In this document: positions 1 through 8,637 of the stretch, in pieces
Layout of the letters: every line of letters begins with the position of its first letter
Numbering within the stretch: position 1 is the first letter of the stretch
Source: Candidatus Hydrogenedens sp.
GTDB lineage: Bacteria; Hydrogenedentota; Hydrogenedentia; Hydrogenedentales; JAEUWI01
Assembly: GCA_016125095.1 (NCBI GenBank)
Contig: WGMK01000015.1
Location: forward strand, 361,001 to 425,000
Direction of reading: 5' to 3'
DNA: 64,000 nucleotides
Translations under genes and position numbers: made by a program
The notes under the pieces: model-generated
What the model was told of the DNA's origin: nothing
The model's input: only the letters and a program-made list of their open reading frames with translations
The model's database searches: none

Positions 1-24
1 GGTAAACGACCAAGGAGCAGGGCC

Positions 25-1506
25 ATGGCGGTTACGGAGCAGGACACCATTCGCACGGGGGCGGAGTATATCGAGAGTCTGCGCGGGCGGAATCTGAACG
101 TCTACTTTCTGGGCGAGCGCGTGGCGGAGCCGGTGGATCATCCGGTCATCCGGCCGTCAATCAACGCGGTGGCGGAAACGTACGACCTCGCGGTGGAGCG
201 GCCGGAATTGGCGACGGCGCTCTCCCCTATCACCGGCGAGCGGGTGAACCGGTTTCTGCATGTGTGCGGCAGCGTAGACGATGTGGTGCAGCAGAACCAG
301 ATGCAGCGCGAGCTCGGCCGCCGCACGGGCACCTGCTTTCAGCGCTGCGTGGGCATGGATGCGCTGAATTCGCTGCACTCTGTGACGTATGAAATCGACG
401 CGGCGCACGGCACGGGCTACCATGCACGGCTGCTGGCGTTTATCGAGGAGGCGCAGCGGCGCAATGTGGTGATTGGCGGGGCGATGACGGACCCCAAGGG
501 CGATCGCTCGAAGGCGCCGCACCAGCAGGACGACCCCGATCTGTTCATGCGCGTGGTGAAGCGCGACGCCGACGGCATCACCATCCGGGGCGCGAAGGCG
601 CACCAGACGGGCTGCATCAATTCCCACTGGATGATTGTGATGCCGACGATGCGGCTGGGCGAACACGACCGCGACTTCGCGGTGGTGGGCGCGGTGCCCG
701 TGGATGCGCCAGGCATTACCTACATCTACGGGCGCCAAAGCTGCGACACGCGCGCGATGGAGCCGGGCGATATCGACCAGGGCAACGCGCAGTATTCGGG
801 CCAGGAAGCGCTGGTGATTTTCGACGATGTGTTCATTCCGCACGAACGCGTGTTCATGGACGGCGAGTATGAATTCGCCGCGATGCTGGTGGAGCGGTTC
901 ACCTGCTATCACCGGCGCAGCTATGTGTGCAAGAGCGGCGTGGGCGATGTGCTGCTGGGCGCGGCGGCCGCGGCGGCGGACTACAACGGCGTGCCGAAGG
1001 TCTCGCATATCCGCGATAAGCTGGTGGAGATGGCGCACCGGAACGAGACCATCTACGCGACCGGTATCGCGTCGTCGTACGAGAGCAAGCCGATGGCCTC
1101 GGGCGCGTACCTGTGCAACGACCTGACGGCGAACGTGTGCAAGCACCACGTGACCCAGATCCCCTTCGAACTGGGTCGACTCGCGCAGGACATCGCGGGC
1201 GGATTGGTGGCCACGGCGCCCTCGGAGCAGGACCTGAACCACGAGACGCTCGGACCGCTGGTGCGGAAATTCCTGCAGGGCGCCAGCGGCACCGATCCGG
1301 AAAACCGCCTGCGCATTCTGCGGCTAATCGAGAACATGACGCTGGGCCGGAATGCCGTGGGATACCTCACCGAATCGCTGCACGGCGCAGGATCACCGCA
1401 GGCGCAACGCATTCAAATCGCGCGGCAGATGGACATCGAGGGCAAGAAACAGCTCGCCAAGCGGCTCGCGGGCGTGAAGGAAGAGCGCGACGGCGAGGCC
1501 TCGTAG
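25..1506 (+). CDS. 4-hydroxybutyryl-CoA dehydratase / vinylacetyl-CoA isomerase family protein
   Basis: This 493-residue protein belongs to the flavin- and [4Fe-4S]-dependent 4-hydroxybutyryl-CoA dehydratase family, related to 4-hydroxyphenylacetate 3-monooxygenases, which dehydrate 4-hydroxybutyryl-CoA to crotonyl-CoA in the cytoplasm. Cys104 and Cys108 (TCFQRC) lie where the family has its first two cluster cysteines, and His296 and Cys302 (YHRRSYVC) where it has the remaining His and Cys ligands. The His-to-Cys spacing here is six, while I recall seven in the clostridial enzyme. Length and the N-terminal RTGAEYIESLR segment fit the family. An AGGAGC Shine-Dalgarno precedes the ATG. No CoA-transferase or alcohol dehydrogenase partner is visible, so the physiological pathway is unknown. 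It converges with the thioesterase gene, with two bases between their stops. Confidence 0.85.
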   Translation: MAVTEQDTIRTGAEYIESLRGRNLNVYFLGERVAEPVDHPVIRPSINAVAETYDLAVERPELATALSPITGERVNRFLHVCGSVDDVVQQNQMQRELGRRTGTCFQRCVGMDALNSLHSVTYEIDAAHGTGYHARLLAFIEEAQRRNVVIGGAMTDPKGDRSKAPHQQDDPDLFMRVVKRDADGITIRGAKAHQTGCINSHWMIVMPTMRLGEHDRDFAVVGAVPVDAPGITYIYGRQSCDTRAMEPGDIDQGNAQYSGQEALVIFDDVFIPHERVFMDGEYEFAAMLVERFTCYHRRSYVCKSGVGDVLLGAAAAAADYNGVPKVSHIRDKLVEMAHRNETIYATGIASSYESKPMASGAYLCNDLTANVCKHHVTQIPFELGRLAQDIAGGLVATAPSEQDLNHETLGPLVRKFLQGASGTDPENRLRILRLIENMTLGRNAVGYLTESLHGAGSPQAQRIQIARQMDIEGKKQLAKRLAGVKEERDGEAS

Positions 1507-1508
1507 CG

Positions 1509-1982
1509 TCACCCCTTCTTCGGTGACACCCACATGGTGATGACGGCGCGGAAGACGAGTTCGCCGTTCCGATCCTCGACGTTCACCGTGACCGGCAGCT
1601 CGGCCGCTTCGTCGAAGGCGGGAATCGGATCGAGCACAGCAGTGGCGGTAAGGCTGGTCGTCGCCTTTTTCAGATACTCGACCGTCATGCCCTTGGGAAT
1701 CCAACGGTGGGAATGCGGCACGGTGACTTCGGTCATGGTGCCGCCCGCCAGTTCCGCCAGGTTGCACATGGCGATGGCGTGCACCGTACCGAGGTGATTC
1801 GTGACACGGCGGCGCTTGGTGAGCGTGGCCACGCAGCGCCCTGGTTCGAGCACCTGAAACCGCGGACGGATGCTGCCGAAGTACGGCGCCTGAAAGCACA
1901 CGAGGCGCGAGTACAGCCACTTGCCGCCCGGCCACGCCGAACATTTCCGCCATGCCTGCAGCGCGAAGTTCTGAGTGCTCAT
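1509..1982 (-). CDS. Hotdog-fold thioesterase-like protein (DUF4442 type)
   Basis: A 157-residue hotdog-fold protein. The central VHAIAMCNLAELAGG segment matches the long helix of DUF4442/PaaI-like acyl-CoA thioesterases, with the Asn-x3-His region just before it (TNHLGTVHA). Hotdog enzymes usually hydrolyse acyl-CoA thioesters in the cytoplasm; the substrate cannot be read from sequence. The reading frame stays open upstream to 2129, but the ATG at 1982 is chosen because an AGGA Shine-Dalgarno precedes it and the upstream translation looks non-coding. It is the last gene of the TetR-RND gene series, 61 bases after the membrane protein gene, so it may be co-transcribed with the pump. Confidence 0.8.
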   Translation of the reverse strand: MSTQNFALQAWRKCSAWPGGKWLYSRLVCFQAPYFGSIRPRFQVLEPGRCVATLTKRRRVTNHLGTVHAIAMCNLAELAGGTMTEVTVPHSHRWIPKGMTVEYLKKATTSLTATAVLDPIPAFDEAAELPVTVNVEDRNGELVFRAVITMWVSPKKG

Positions 1983-2043
1983 CCCTGTTTCCTCCGAGGC
2001 AAGGGAACACGATTTCCGGTCCTTCTTGCAAGAACGCGCGCGG

Positions 2044-3477
2044 TCAGTCTTCGTCCGTGTCGGAAACCGGCATCGGCCGGAAGCGCACCCAAGTGAGTAC
2101 AGCAATGGCCGCAGCCACGACCAGGGCAAGCCCTACGCGATCCGGCGTGAATGGATTGAAGTGCGCGCTGAGCACCGCGGCACGCTCGGCATCGGGGTGC
2201 TTGGCGGCCGCCGTGAAGTACCACGCGCCCACCCGGCCGGTCTCGTCCGGCGCGAGCTCGAGCTGTTGCTCAGTCTGCTTGTCGCGCCACCGCGCCACGA
2301 GGTGATAGCGCACATCGGGCGCCACCGGTACGCGACGGAACAGGACGCGCGCGCCGTCCAGATCGGCCGCTTCGCCTTCGCGGATATACAGGCGTTTGCC
2401 TCCGGAAGACAGGACCGCCTCGAGCACTTCGCGGTCGGGCTCGGTGACGGGCAGCGCCGAGCGCACCACCTGCCGCAGCGTAAACAAAGGCTGGCCCGCC
2501 GCCTCAACCACCTGCCCCTCGGCGTATCGCGCGGGTGCAATGCCGGGGATACGCACCCAGGCCGCGCCATCCTCACCCGCATACAACCCGATGACAAACT
2601 CGAAGGCCCCCGGATCATCAAAGCGCACGGCGTACTTGGGATGCGGCTCGTTCGCCTCCACAACGACGGTCTCATCCTGTCCGGCACCCGTAACCTTTAG
2701 CACGAGGCGCGGCGTCTGGCCTTCGCGCCGCTCGACGCGCTCGACCGCCCAAGTGCGCCCGTCGTCCATCTCGGCCCCGGCCCCCGGCGTGAAGCTGTTC
2801 ATCCGCACGGGCGTGCCGCCCTCCGCCACCGTCCACGAGGCCTGCTCCAGATCCTCGTCCGGTGCCTTGGCGGCGGCTTCGGCTTGGTCGGCGGATTTGC
2901 ACCACCGGAACCGCAGCGCCGTGCCGGAATCGAGCGGCAACCAGCGCCCATCCTCCACCAGCAGCACGCTGCGCGCACCCGTCTGTTCCAGCCCGATGGC
3001 CGCCATGGGCCTCCCCCCCGGACGCCGCAGCAGCCCCATCCACGGGCGAACGGCTTCCACGCGCGCCTCGGCCTGACCGGCACGAAGCACCGCACCCTCG
3101 ACCGCCTCTACGGATTGGGCGCTATCCCCACGACCGGCTTCGAGCAAAAAAGTCGGCGGGTACTCGCGCAAGACCTCGACGCTCTCCAGACCAAGCGCAA
3201 AGGGCAGGCGAGTGGTCACGTAGCTGCCTTCCGTATCGAGGCGGCGCTGGGCCGCGGTGGGGATTTCGAGCAGGTCGGGCGGCAGGGCCATGCGCATGCC
3301 GCCGAGCGCCGCGCCGCCAGCAGCCTCGGCCACCACGGTATGCGTCGCACTGCCCTGCGGAATATAGACCTCGCCGTCAAACGCCGTGATGCTGCTGTAC
3401 GCTGCGGCGAAGAGCCCGAAGAGCCCCGCAAGGTACAGCATGTTGAGGTAGGCCCGGATGACGCCTTTGCGCTTCAT
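2044..3477 (-). CDS. Membrane-anchored protein of unknown function in the RND operon
   Basis: I do not recognise a family for this 477-residue protein. It has one predicted membrane helix near the N terminus (about residues 10-28) and another near the C terminus (about 448-466, GLALVVAAAIAVLTWVRF), with some 400 residues of mixed, probably beta-rich sequence between them. That topology would place the large middle domain outside the cytoplasmic membrane, with a short acidic C-terminal tail (DTDED) inside. It lies 38 bases downstream of the RND pump gene on the same strand. An accessory envelope role is possible, but only gene order supports that. It could also resemble ResB-type cytochrome biogenesis proteins, although those normally have more membrane helices. 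Confidence 0.6.
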   Translation of the reverse strand: MKRKGVIRAYLNMLYLAGLFGLFAAAYSSITAFDGEVYIPQGSATHTVVAEAAGGAALGGMRMALPPDLLEIPTAAQRRLDTEGSYVTTRLPFALGLESVEVLREYPPTFLLEAGRGDSAQSVEAVEGAVLRAGQAEARVEAVRPWMGLLRRPGGRPMAAIGLEQTGARSVLLVEDGRWLPLDSGTALRFRWCKSADQAEAAAKAPDEDLEQASWTVAEGGTPVRMNSFTPGAGAEMDDGRTWAVERVERREGQTPRLVLKVTGAGQDETVVVEANEPHPKYAVRFDDPGAFEFVIGLYAGEDGAAWVRIPGIAPARYAEGQVVEAAGQPLFTLRQVVRSALPVTEPDREVLEAVLSSGGKRLYIREGEAADLDGARVLFRRVPVAPDVRYHLVARWRDKQTEQQLELAPDETGRVGAWYFTAAAKHPDAERAAVLSAHFNPFTPDRVGLALVVAAAIAVLTWVRFRPMPVSDTDED

Positions 3478-3515
3478 GCCGCGATTATGTCAGATCGGGC
3501 GGCCGATGCGCAGGG

Positions 3516-6500
3516 CTATTCGGCGGCGGGCGCCTCGGAACCCGCGAGCTTGCGAAGTGTACGCATCGAAAAGAAATCCGACACGCTCGAGGTGAGGCTG
3601 TAGAGTACCGGCACGACGACCAGCGTAAGCACGGTAGCGAAGGCCAGGCCGAAGATGACCGCCGTGGCCATAGGCCCCCAGTACTGGCTCGATTCGCCGC
3701 CGACAATCCAGACGCCGTTGAAGAAGTCGTAGCTCACGCCCATGGCCATGGGAATCAGCCCGAGAATGGTAGTCACGGCGGTAAGCATCACCGGCCGGAA
3801 GCGGGTGGTACCCGCGTCGACGATGGCTTCCTCCGCCGTGGCGCCCTCGGCCCGCCGCTGGTTGATGAAGTCGATCAGCACGATGGCGTTGTTCACCACG
3901 ACGCCCGCGAGGCTGATGCAGCCGATACCGGTCATGAGCACGCTGAAGCGCATGTCGAACAGGTACAGCCCCAGAAACACCCCCGCCAGCGAAAGGATGA
4001 CGGAACTCATAATAATGAGCGGCTGGATGATGGAATTGAACTGGGCGATGAGAATGAGCGCGATGAGGAACAAGGCGATGATGAAGGCATTAAACAGGAA
4101 GGCCTGGGTCTCTTCGAGGTCCTCGTTTTCGCCGGTATAGCGCAGGCTATAGCCCGGCGGCAGGCGGAAGTTCTCGAGCGCCTTGCTCACGTCGGCCAGC
4201 ACTTCGGGCCCCGTGCGCTGCTCGTCTACCTGGGCCGACACGGTGATGGTGCGCTTGCGGTCGATGCGGCGGATGAACCCGACGCCCGACGCCTGCTGCA
4301 AGTCGGCTACGGCCGAGAAGGGAATCGCCTGGCCGTTCAGGTTCACCAGCGTCATCGCCTCGATGTTGGACAGATCCTTCTTGAAGGATTCGGGGAAGCG
4401 CACCACGACGTCGTACTCTTCGTCGCCCTCGCGGTAGTCCCCCGCCTTGCGCCCGTTGATCGCCGCCTGTACCGTCTGGCCGATGAACTGGGTATTCAGC
4501 CCCAGCATGAGCGCCTGCTGCCGGTCGACGTTCACCCGGATTTCCGGCTTGCCCTGGTCGTAGTCGTCGCGCACGTTGAAGGTGTTGGGCACCGTCTTGA
4601 CGATGTCCTGCACTTCCTGCGCCAGCTGCACCAGCACGTCGAAATCGGGCCCGGAAATTTCCACGTTCACCGGCGGACCGGTCTCGGGCCCCTCCTCCTC
4701 TTCCTCGACCGTGATGTCCGCGCCGGTGAGATCTCCAAACCGCCCGCGCACGCTTTCGAGAATGTGCGACGGCAACTCCTTCGATTCCGACAACTTCGGG
4801 AAGTCGATGGTCACGCGGCCGATGTTGCTCTCGCCGCGGTCGCCCCCGCCGCCGTCGTTCGAGAAGGCGCCCAGTGACCCGACGCTGGCGAGCGTGTAGT
4901 CGATCTTGCCGCTGAGGTCGCCCAGCCGCGATTCGATGGTGCGGATGAGATTGTCCGTCACATCGAGGCTTTGGCCTTGGGGGCCGTCTACGTCAACCAC
5001 CGCGCGCACCGGCTCGGTCGTTGGCTCGAACTCGATGACGGCCTGCGTGATGTAGGTGATGGAAATCACGACCAGCAGCGTGGCGGCCAGCGTGACCGTG
5101 GGCAGGCGCCAGCGCAGCGCGAAGCGGAGCAGCCCGATGTAGGCCGTAATGATGAACGACTGTCGGAGCTTGGTCTCCGTGGCCTTTTTTCGGGGGCCAC
5201 GCATGAAAATGGAAGCGAGTGCGGGATTGACGATGAGGCCCACGAAGAGCGAGCCGAGCAGCGAGAACGTAAGCGTCTGCGGCAGGTACTTCATGAACTC
5301 GCCCCAGATGCCCGGCCAGAAGAACATGGGCGCGAAGGCCGCGACCGTGGTCACGGTGGACGCGGCAATCGGCCAGGCCACCTCGCTCGCGCCGCGCTTG
5401 GACGCCTCAATGCGCCCGAGCCCGAGCTGCATGTGGCGGTAGATGTTCTCGACGATCACGATGCCGTTGTCGACCAGCATGCCGAGCGCGAGCATGAGAC
5501 TGAACAGCACCACCATGTTCAGCGTAGTGCCGATGAGGTGCAGCCCGATGAACGTCAGCAGCATGCTGACCGGAATCGCGAGCGCCACGAAGATTGCATT
5601 CATGAAACCAAGGAACACGAAGATGACCGCAAGCACCAGGATGAGACCGCTGAGGATGCTGTTCTCGAGCTCGGCGATCATGTCTCGGATTTCGACCGAC
5701 TGGTCCATGATGACGTCGAGTTGAATGCCCGCGGGCAGAACGCCGTCGGACTCCGCCACCAGCGCGGCCACCTTGTCGGAAATCGCGATGATGCTTTCGC
5801 CGGAGCGCTTCGACACCGCGAGCGTGACCGCCTCCTCGTCGTCGAGCCGGGACATGGTCTCGATTTCCTTGAAGCCGTCGACCACCCGGGCGATATCGCG
5901 CATGTACACCACGCCCTGAGGCGAGGTCTTCACGACAAGGTCTTCGATTTCGGCGGCGGATTCGAATTCGCCCGGCACGCGGATGAGGTACTTCGCACCC
6001 GCAAGTTCGACGGAGCCGGCCGGCGTGTTCACATTCTCCACCCGCGCCAGCTGCACCAGGTCGGCCATGGACACGCCATATTCGCCCGCGCGCGTGGGGT
6101 CCACGATAATCTGGATTTCGCGCTCGACCTTGCCGGTCACCTTTACATCGAGCACGCCGCGGATGGACTCGATCTCGTCTTCGAGTTCGTCGGCCACCTG
6201 GGTGAGCATGGGTAGCCCCACCTTGCCGCGGAGCGAGAGATACATAATTGGGAATTCCGAGAAGTTAATCTCGCGGATGGTCGCATCGTCGGCCTCGGTG
6301 GGCAGCTCCGACTTCGCCTGATCCACCTTGTCGCGCACCTTCTGCAGGGCGGTGTCGATATCGATGGACGGCTCGAACTCAATCTGGATGCTCGAAATGC
6401 CCTCGGCGCTGTACGACGTGATTTCGCGCACGTCGTTGATGCCGGTCAATTCGCGCTCGATGGGAATGGTGAGCAGCGTTTCGATATCGGAAGGCGACAC

Positions 6501-6659
6501 GCCCTCGTACGTGGTCGTGACGATAATCCGGGGGATGATGATCTCCGGATACTTTTCGCGCGGCATGCCGAAATAACTGGTGAAGCCCGCGAAGGTGATG
6601 AGCAGCAGCGACACGAGGACCGTGGTGCTGCGGTTGATGGCTGCGTCGGTTACGACCAT
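3516..6659 (-). CDS. RND-family multidrug/solute efflux permease (AcrB/HAE1-like)
   Basis: This 1047-residue inner-membrane proton-driven exporter has the standard RND layout: one N-terminal helix, a large periplasmic porter domain, helices 2-6, a second periplasmic domain and helices 7-12. The porter start (MPREKYPEIIIPRI, then YEGVSPSDIE) and the helix-4 motif LVDNGIVIVENI near residue 397 are typical. AcrB carries two aspartates in that proton relay; here the second is Asn, as in a subset of RND pumps. The helix-10 Asn pair (VVVNNAIVLIDF) is present. It lies 15 bases after the adaptor gene. No TolC-like outer-membrane gene is in the window, so the channel must be supplied from elsewhere. 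Substrate is unknown. Confidence 0.95.
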   Translation of the reverse strand: MVVTDAAINRSTTVLVSLLLITFAGFTSYFGMPREKYPEIIIPRIIVTTTYEGVSPSDIETLLTIPIERELTGINDVREITSYSAEGISSIQIEFEPSIDIDTALQKVRDKVDQAKSELPTEADDATIREINFSEFPIMYLSLRGKVGLPMLTQVADELEDEIESIRGVLDVKVTGKVEREIQIIVDPTRAGEYGVSMADLVQLARVENVNTPAGSVELAGAKYLIRVPGEFESAAEIEDLVVKTSPQGVVYMRDIARVVDGFKEIETMSRLDDEEAVTLAVSKRSGESIIAISDKVAALVAESDGVLPAGIQLDVIMDQSVEIRDMIAELENSILSGLILVLAVIFVFLGFMNAIFVALAIPVSMLLTFIGLHLIGTTLNMVVLFSLMLALGMLVDNGIVIVENIYRHMQLGLGRIEASKRGASEVAWPIAASTVTTVAAFAPMFFWPGIWGEFMKYLPQTLTFSLLGSLFVGLIVNPALASIFMRGPRKKATETKLRQSFIITAYIGLLRFALRWRLPTVTLAATLLVVISITYITQAVIEFEPTTEPVRAVVDVDGPQGQSLDVTDNLIRTIESRLGDLSGKIDYTLASVGSLGAFSNDGGGGDRGESNIGRVTIDFPKLSESKELPSHILESVRGRFGDLTGADITVEEEEEGPETGPPVNVEISGPDFDVLVQLAQEVQDIVKTVPNTFNVRDDYDQGKPEIRVNVDRQQALMLGLNTQFIGQTVQAAINGRKAGDYREGDEEYDVVVRFPESFKKDLSNIEAMTLVNLNGQAIPFSAVADLQQASGVGFIRRIDRKRTITVSAQVDEQRTGPEVLADVSKALENFRLPPGYSLRYTGENEDLEETQAFLFNAFIIALFLIALILIAQFNSIIQPLIIMSSVILSLAGVFLGLYLFDMRFSVLMTGIGCISLAGVVVNNAIVLIDFINQRRAEGATAEEAIVDAGTTRFRPVMLTAVTTILGLIPMAMGVSYDFFNGVWIVGGESSQYWGPMATAVIFGLAFATVLTLVVVPVLYSLTSSVSDFFSMRTLRKLAGSEAPAAE

Positions 6660-6674
6660 GGGGCGTGCGCGCGC

Positions 6675-7745
6675 TTAGCTGGGCTGCGTATCGCGCACGG
6701 CCACCGGGGCGCCGTCGCGCAATTCGCGGTGACCCGACACAATCAGCCGTTCGCCGGCATGCAGACCCTCGAGCACCTGCACATCGCTGCCCTGAAGCCG
6801 CCCGGGGATAATGGCGCGCGTGTGGGCGGTGCCGTCCTGCTCCACCATCACGAAGTACTGATTTTCCATGGCGCGCACGGCGAACACGGGCACGACGATG
6901 GCGTCTTCGAAGACCTGGCGAACGAGCGATGCGCGGGCGGTCATTCCGGGACGGAGCACACCCTCGGCGTTGTCGATTTCGATTTCGACCGGGAAGGTGC
7001 GCGTGGAGGTATCGGCCTTCGGCGCGATGCGGAAGATTTCGCCCGTGAATACCTGATCGGGGAGGGCATCGAATCGGATATCGACTTCCTGGCCGACCTT
7101 GAAATGCGGAATATCGCGCTCGGGCACGGGTATAACCGAATTCAGGATATCGACCCGCACGAGGCGGCACAGCTCCATGCCGAAATCGGCGAACTCGCCG
7201 AGTTCCTTGGTGAGCGAACTGACGACTCCATCTATCGGCGCGCGGACAATGCTGCGCTCCAGGCGGATTTCAGTGGTTCGCAGGCCGGCCTCGGCCAGCT
7301 TGAGCTCGGCGGCGGCTTGGTCGAACACCTGCGACGAAGCCACGCCCGACTGGCGGAGGCCCTCCGTGCGCTTCATCTCGGCGCGGGCCAGTTCGGCCTG
7401 GGCCTTCGCCCGCGCGTAGTCGGCCTGCACGGCCGTGGTGTCGATATGGTAGAGCTCGTCGCCCTTATGCAGCTGCTGCCCCACCTCGATGCCCTGCCAC
7501 TCGATGACGCCGTTCGCCTCGGCGCTGATGCCGATGTCTTCCCAGGCAAGCAATTGACCGGTGAGATACAGCATGTCGCTGAAGGGGCGCGGTTCGAGGG
7601 TGACCACTTCGACGTTGGTGGGCGGAACGGTTGTGGTGACGGCTTCGGCCTGCGCAGGGCCTGGCAAGGTGGCCTGGTACACCACGAAGCCGCCCGCGGC
7701 CGCAATCGCCACGCACACGGCTGCATTAATGAAGATTCGGGTCAT
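6675..7745 (-). CDS. RND efflux periplasmic adaptor subunit (HlyD/AcrA family)
   Basis: A 356-residue membrane fusion protein that would bridge the RND pump to an outer-membrane channel. An N-terminal signal or anchor helix (about residues 5-24) is followed by the first half of the biotinyl-lipoyl domain (NGVIEWQGIEVGQQLHKGDE), a short alpha-hairpin (about 110-160), the second lipoyl half (IVRAPIDGVVSSL), a beta-barrel domain and a membrane-proximal domain. The hairpin is short compared with AcrA. It sits between the TetR regulator and the pump on the same strand, the usual arrangement for a self-regulated efflux operon. No lipobox cysteine is evident, so membrane anchoring is probably by the N-terminal helix. 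Confidence 0.93.
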   Translation of the reverse strand: MTRIFINAAVCVAIAAAGGFVVYQATLPGPAQAEAVTTTVPPTNVEVVTLEPRPFSDMLYLTGQLLAWEDIGISAEANGVIEWQGIEVGQQLHKGDELYHIDTTAVQADYARAKAQAELARAEMKRTEGLRQSGVASSQVFDQAAAELKLAEAGLRTTEIRLERSIVRAPIDGVVSSLTKELGEFADFGMELCRLVRVDILNSVIPVPERDIPHFKVGQEVDIRFDALPDQVFTGEIFRIAPKADTSTRTFPVEIEIDNAEGVLRPGMTARASLVRQVFEDAIVVPVFAVRAMENQYFVMVEQDGTAHTRAIIPGRLQGSDVQVLEGLHAGERLIVSGHRELRDGAPVAVRDTQPS

Positions 7746-7833
7746 GGTTCAATGCTCTCCCGGGCACTGCCGCAACGTTGCACTGTCTAAACTCTCGGGC
7801 GGTATGCACAGGTGGCGGCCATACACCGGCCGT

Positions 7834-8490
7834 TCAAAAAGAGTAGGGACTCACGAGATGGGTCGCGGGCGGCTCTTTATAGCTTGCTCCGCAGATAAAC
7901 AGATCGATCAGGCCATCGGCAAGCTCCGGCGTCAGGCGCGTCTCGGGGCGGTTCGTCTTGGCCATCACGTGCATGTCCATGATACCCAAAAACACGAGCC
8001 CGAGGCTTTGCGCATCGCCGCCGGAAATCTCCTTGTTGTCGAGACCTTCCTGCATGATGTCCTCGATGTGCCGGAAACGCTTGCGGGCAAGCGCCTTGCG
8101 GTCGAGCGGCGGCCCCTGCTGCGGCGGTGCGAAGAATACCTGCAGGATGAGGCGCACGGCCTCGGGATTTTCCTCGGCCAGATGAAACGCCTTGCGGATA
8201 ATCGACTTCAGCCGGTCGGAACAGGTCTCGTACTCGAAGCGCACCTGTTCGATTTCGGATACGAGCTCGGAGAACTTCTCCTCCACGAGCCGGGTGAACA
8301 GGTCTTCCTTGTTCTCGAAATAGTAATAGAGCACCGGGCGAGTCACGCCCGCGCCCTCGATTATTTCGCGGATACTCGTGCCCTCGTAGCCGCGATCCGA
8401 GAACAGGCTCAGCGCGCTTTCGAGCAGTTTCGTTTCCGCTTCGTTAGCCGACGGCGTATCCGAGGAGACGCCTGGCACAGAGTTTCCCAT
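7834..8490 (-). CDS. TetR/AcrR-family transcriptional regulator
   Basis: This 218-residue regulator has a TetR-type helix-turn-helix in its first third: ALSLFSDRGYEGTSIREI, then AGVTRPVLYYYFENKEDLF, the canonical recognition and capping helices. The remaining 140 residues are the helical ligand-binding and dimerisation domain, which is not diagnostic of a ligand. It is the first gene of the minus-strand series that continues into the adaptor and pump, so it probably represses the operon and is relieved by a pump substrate. About 15 extra polar residues precede the HTH. I could not identify a convincing operator palindrome in the 90 bases upstream. An AGGTAG Shine-Dalgarno lies just before the ATG. 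Confidence 0.92.
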   Translation of the reverse strand: MGNSVPGVSSDTPSANEAETKLLESALSLFSDRGYEGTSIREIIEGAGVTRPVLYYYFENKEDLFTRLVEEKFSELVSEIEQVRFEYETCSDRLKSIIRKAFHLAEENPEAVRLILQVFFAPPQQGPPLDRKALARKRFRHIEDIMQEGLDNKEISGGDAQSLGLVFLGIMDMHVMAKTNRPETRLTPELADGLIDLFICGASYKEPPATHLVSPYSF

Positions 8491-8575
8491 GAGTGCTACC
8501 TACCGTTCGTTAATGGCCCACCTGATTCTATACGAAGCCCTGCCCCGGTGCAACTGCCGCCCCCGGAATGGGCCG

Positions 8576-8617
8576 AAAAACAAGGCGGGCCGCAAACCTG
8601 GAGGTTTGCGGCCCGCC
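8576..8617 (-). terminator. Rho-independent terminator after the glycine-rich protein gene
   Basis: Positions 8584-8599 and 8602-8617 form a perfect 16-bp inverted repeat around a 2-base centre. On the minus strand the stem is followed by TTGTTTTT (8576-8583). It lies 20 bases beyond the stop of the 1451-residue protein gene and separates it from the TetR operon. Confidence 0.9.
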
Positions 8618-8637
8618 GAAGGGACTAGGTTAGGCGC

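Noticed and set aside
4971..6215. 414-residue plus-strand open frame
   Set aside because: Antisense of the RND pump gene, with an unnatural His/Asp/Arg/Glu-rich composition.
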